This document shows positions 61,591 through 64,000 of a stretch of 64,000 nt of DNA, piece after piece. Below the pieces are notes generated by a model. It saw only the letters and a program-made list of their open reading frames with translations. It did no database searches and was not told the origin of the DNA. Position 1 is the stretch's first letter. Each line of letters begins with the position of its first letter. Both the position numbers and the translations under genes were made by a program. The DNA is taken from contig JADWOT020000006.1 of assembly GCA_036345935.2 (NCBI GenBank), positions 20,600,967 through 20,664,966 on the forward strand. Direction: 5' to 3'. The DNA is from Taenia hydatigena (lineage: Eukaryota; Platyhelminthes; Cestoda; Cyclophyllidea; Taeniidae).

Positions 61591-63890
61591 ACATAAACCC
61601 TTTTAATGGAGTCAAACTGCCATAGATGTAATGCATTGTCCTCAAAAGAAGGCAGAATAGCTTCTATTTCTGTGAAGAGCTGGCAATCATCGCAGTGTTG
61701 CCTGTGCGCAATGCTGCCAAGAAAGACAGCAGGTCTTCCGACACCGAAAGCAGACGTCTACAGTAAAGCATGCACTGTAGCCTTCCTCTTAGCTACAGCA
61801 GTCAAGTAGGCTGTAGGTATGAGCTTCCAGTCATGAAGCTAAAACTGAGACACGATTCGCCACCAATAATGCTTCTGACCGGATAAATTGACGTATAAGT
61901 GATTGTCGCTCCGCTGTATAACTCTCTCACTCTTTCACACGTTGATTCCATTGTCTCACTGCTCATAGATTCTCAGATCCAGCTGAATTGAGTTCGTATG
62001 TGACGCCATTTAAAAGAAGTGAGAAACGCACGGCCTGTCGAGTAAGCTACCCAATAGTCGTGGTTTAGTCAATACACCTCACAGACACCTTTTCTTCAGA
62101 GTGAACCACGTCGGTGAAAGGCGTTTGGTTGGTGTGCATGTTGACTAAGTTTTCTATAAAGTACCAAAGACATCAAATAAAAGGACTTGCCTTTCCTCAG
62201 TCTATGGGGCAAATATTCTTCCCAAAGGGTCACAGTGAATCTCTCTTAGCCTACTCGTCAATTGTTATTACTTGATTTCATGTTGGCGTCGGTTCTGGCA
62301 GGACACTCGAATGTGCTAATCAGGTAGAGTTAGGCGTCAAACCAATTCCGCGCTAGTTGGTTCACGAAACGCATTCATGTGATGCAAGCATTTTCCTTCT
62401 CCCAACGCTGGACTTGTTAACCGGCAACAGGAAATCAGAAGGCACTTTGAGCAGCTGACACTGAATTCCCTCGAATCGCAAATAGACAAGCAAGCATGGG
62501 AGGAAGCCGACTGAGAGGTTGTACGCGTGTCTAGTAAGCCATGTCGATAAGATGGAAACACACAATCACGTCTTAGAGACGATTGGGATAAGTCAACTAA
62601 AGGTTGCTCTTTCACAAGCGGATTTCAATTTCACAATTTTATTCCTTCCTCTACTCTCACATTGTCACCTGTTGCCTGCATAAGATACCGCCTCATTAAC
62701 TGCACCGGTGATCTAAATCCTACAAGACGTTATAGCATTCACCTTTCCTAGATCCCCCGAGTGATATATTTTCAGGAGCGACTGCATTCGTGATTTTAGT
62801 AGACAGATTACTTTTTGACAGAATGTGGGCGGAAACGACTGCTGCGATGATGGCAATGGAATTGCTGTTGAAGGCACATCCAAAATTAAACAATAGTGCA
62901 AATAATTTAGCTCCACTTAAACATTTTACCACGCACAAATGCCGCGGTGTAGGGAGGTGCTCTGCTTGAGGTCCACCGGTTCAAAACCTTAAAATCGGTT
63001 GTCCAGCATGTGTTCGTCTTCTAATTTTCTTAAAGGCCTAATTACCTACTACTCTCGTGAAAGCCGACTGAATTACTGCATTAGCATTTCTTTGTAGCCA
63101 TAATTATGCTTGAACTGCAACATTGCCGCACAATGATTGCGTTTCTTTGCTAGACGCTTTCGTCTAAAGGCTTTTTTCGCCTTCTGTTTGGTTGCGGCAG
63201 GGTAGTCCCTTAGTTTGTCCACGGATAGGATGCATCTAGCATAGACAAGGATGCATAAGAGGCTTAAAAGCCGATTTGGAATCCATGCAGAGGAAAGAAA
63301 TGCTCGAATGGGAGAAGTTTAGAAGGCGCGAGGTGACTTGTTTATTCTTCCAAATTTGAAGCATTAGGTTCAGACGTACTAGGGACCCTGTGATGCTGCA
63401 TAATATAGATGCTGCTGGACATAATTTGCCGACCTTCTTCTGTACATCACACACTTCAATCCCAAAACAGTATCAGCTGCAAAACTTAGAGGTGACCAAG
63501 CATTATTTTAGACGCGTTTTCCATTTTACCTACCTTCAGGAGGGGATCCGTGCTTTTACAGCTGGCGTGGACTCTTTTTGAAAGCGCTGCAAATTACACC
63601 ACCCACATGAGTTGGAGTCTTCCAATCCTTCAGCAAAACGCCAGCCCAAACCAAGAAGGAGAAGGATGCGCAACTTAACCCAGTTTGAACTAAATAAGAT
63701 CATAGCGGTCAAGGGGAAAGGAAAGTTGATGCAAATGAGTTAATTTCTCCCAAGTAATAAGTAGTTTATTAAAGGATTTTGCATAGTTTAAACCAAAAAT
63801 CAAAGCTGATATGAAGACATCTATGATCATTTCAATATCTGAATACTAAGTCAACATGCGATGGAGAAAAGGCATCGCCTACTGATGGTT
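61591..63890. other. No gene supported
   Basis: Frames up to 92 codons (62337-62615 minus) without recognisable motifs. No repeat partner seen until 63891. Confidence 0.4.
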
Positions 63891-64000
63891 GCATAACAAA
63901 TGCCAAAACTCGCACCAATACATGATAGCTGTTGGTGTAGATGTCACCCATAGAGCAGTGCAGGCCATCGACCTGCGATTTTTGCAACGTCTGCGACAGC
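63891..64000 (-). repeat. Dispersed repeat/exon copy 2, runs off the window
   Basis: Second copy of 52185-52295; it continues beyond the window end. On the minus strand it is open throughout: LSQTLQKSQVDGLHCSMG, then DIYTNSYHVLVRVLAFVM. Likely part of a coding exon of an unidentified gene family, or of a mobile element's coding region. Confidence 0.6.

Noticed and set aside
1..64000. CRISPR arrays, prophage, bacterial operons, rRNA
   Set aside because: No regular spacer-repeat structure, no ribosomal RNA signatures, and gene structure is eukaryotic.
1..64000. Telomeric repeat arrays
   Set aside because: No runs of TTAGGG or CCCTAA were found.

Overview
This is a eukaryotic window, with no bacterial layout: no long open frames, no operons, and coding exons broken by very short introns. 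The clearest gene has introns of 39, 38, 42, 38 and 32 bases besides longer ones. Very short introns are typical of parasitic flatworms, so a tapeworm (cestode) is my best guess. That is an inference from gene style and repeats, not from a species marker. A 100-N scaffold gap (6149-6248) and a lone N (8479) show a draft assembly.

Layout. 1-6148 is almost featureless. 7251-25630 is dominated by a large, decayed inverted duplication: left arm about 7251-14020, right arm about 18937-25630, loop 14021-18636. Toward its inner end the right arm carries the best gene in the window, a BTB-BACK-Kelch (KLHL-type) gene on the minus strand (18638-21372). The mirror-image left copy (about 12590-14020, plus strand) is a pseudogene that has lost most of its BTB and BACK exons and has in-frame stops. 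Toward the outer end both arms carry an unidentified multi-exon gene ('gene A' here). It is present once on the right and twice in tandem on the left, and the tandem junction falls exactly on the lone N.

25631-46797 is mostly non-coding, with isolated candidate exons, a direct-repeat family (31.9 and 33.9 kb), two G/T-rich strand-biased blocks (about 29.3-31.6 and 41.0-43.0 kb), and an FG-GAP/kaptin-like exon near 44.2 kb. A tRNA-Tyr(GTA)-like gene with a short intron lies at 46798-46882.

46.9-64 kb has further candidate exons with short introns (48.6-48.8, 57.8-58.3 kb), an ankyrin-like remnant (54.8 kb), and a repeat family at 55.2-55.6 kb that recurs as an inverted cluster at 59.3-61.6 kb. 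The last 110 bases repeat 52185-52295; the frame is open in the terminal copy and broken in the internal one.

Only the KLHL-type gene, its pseudogene and the tRNA-like gene can be named with any confidence. Other coding calls rest on open frames, splice-site fit and conservation between copies, and are scored low. Repeat boundaries are by eye and accurate to tens of bases.
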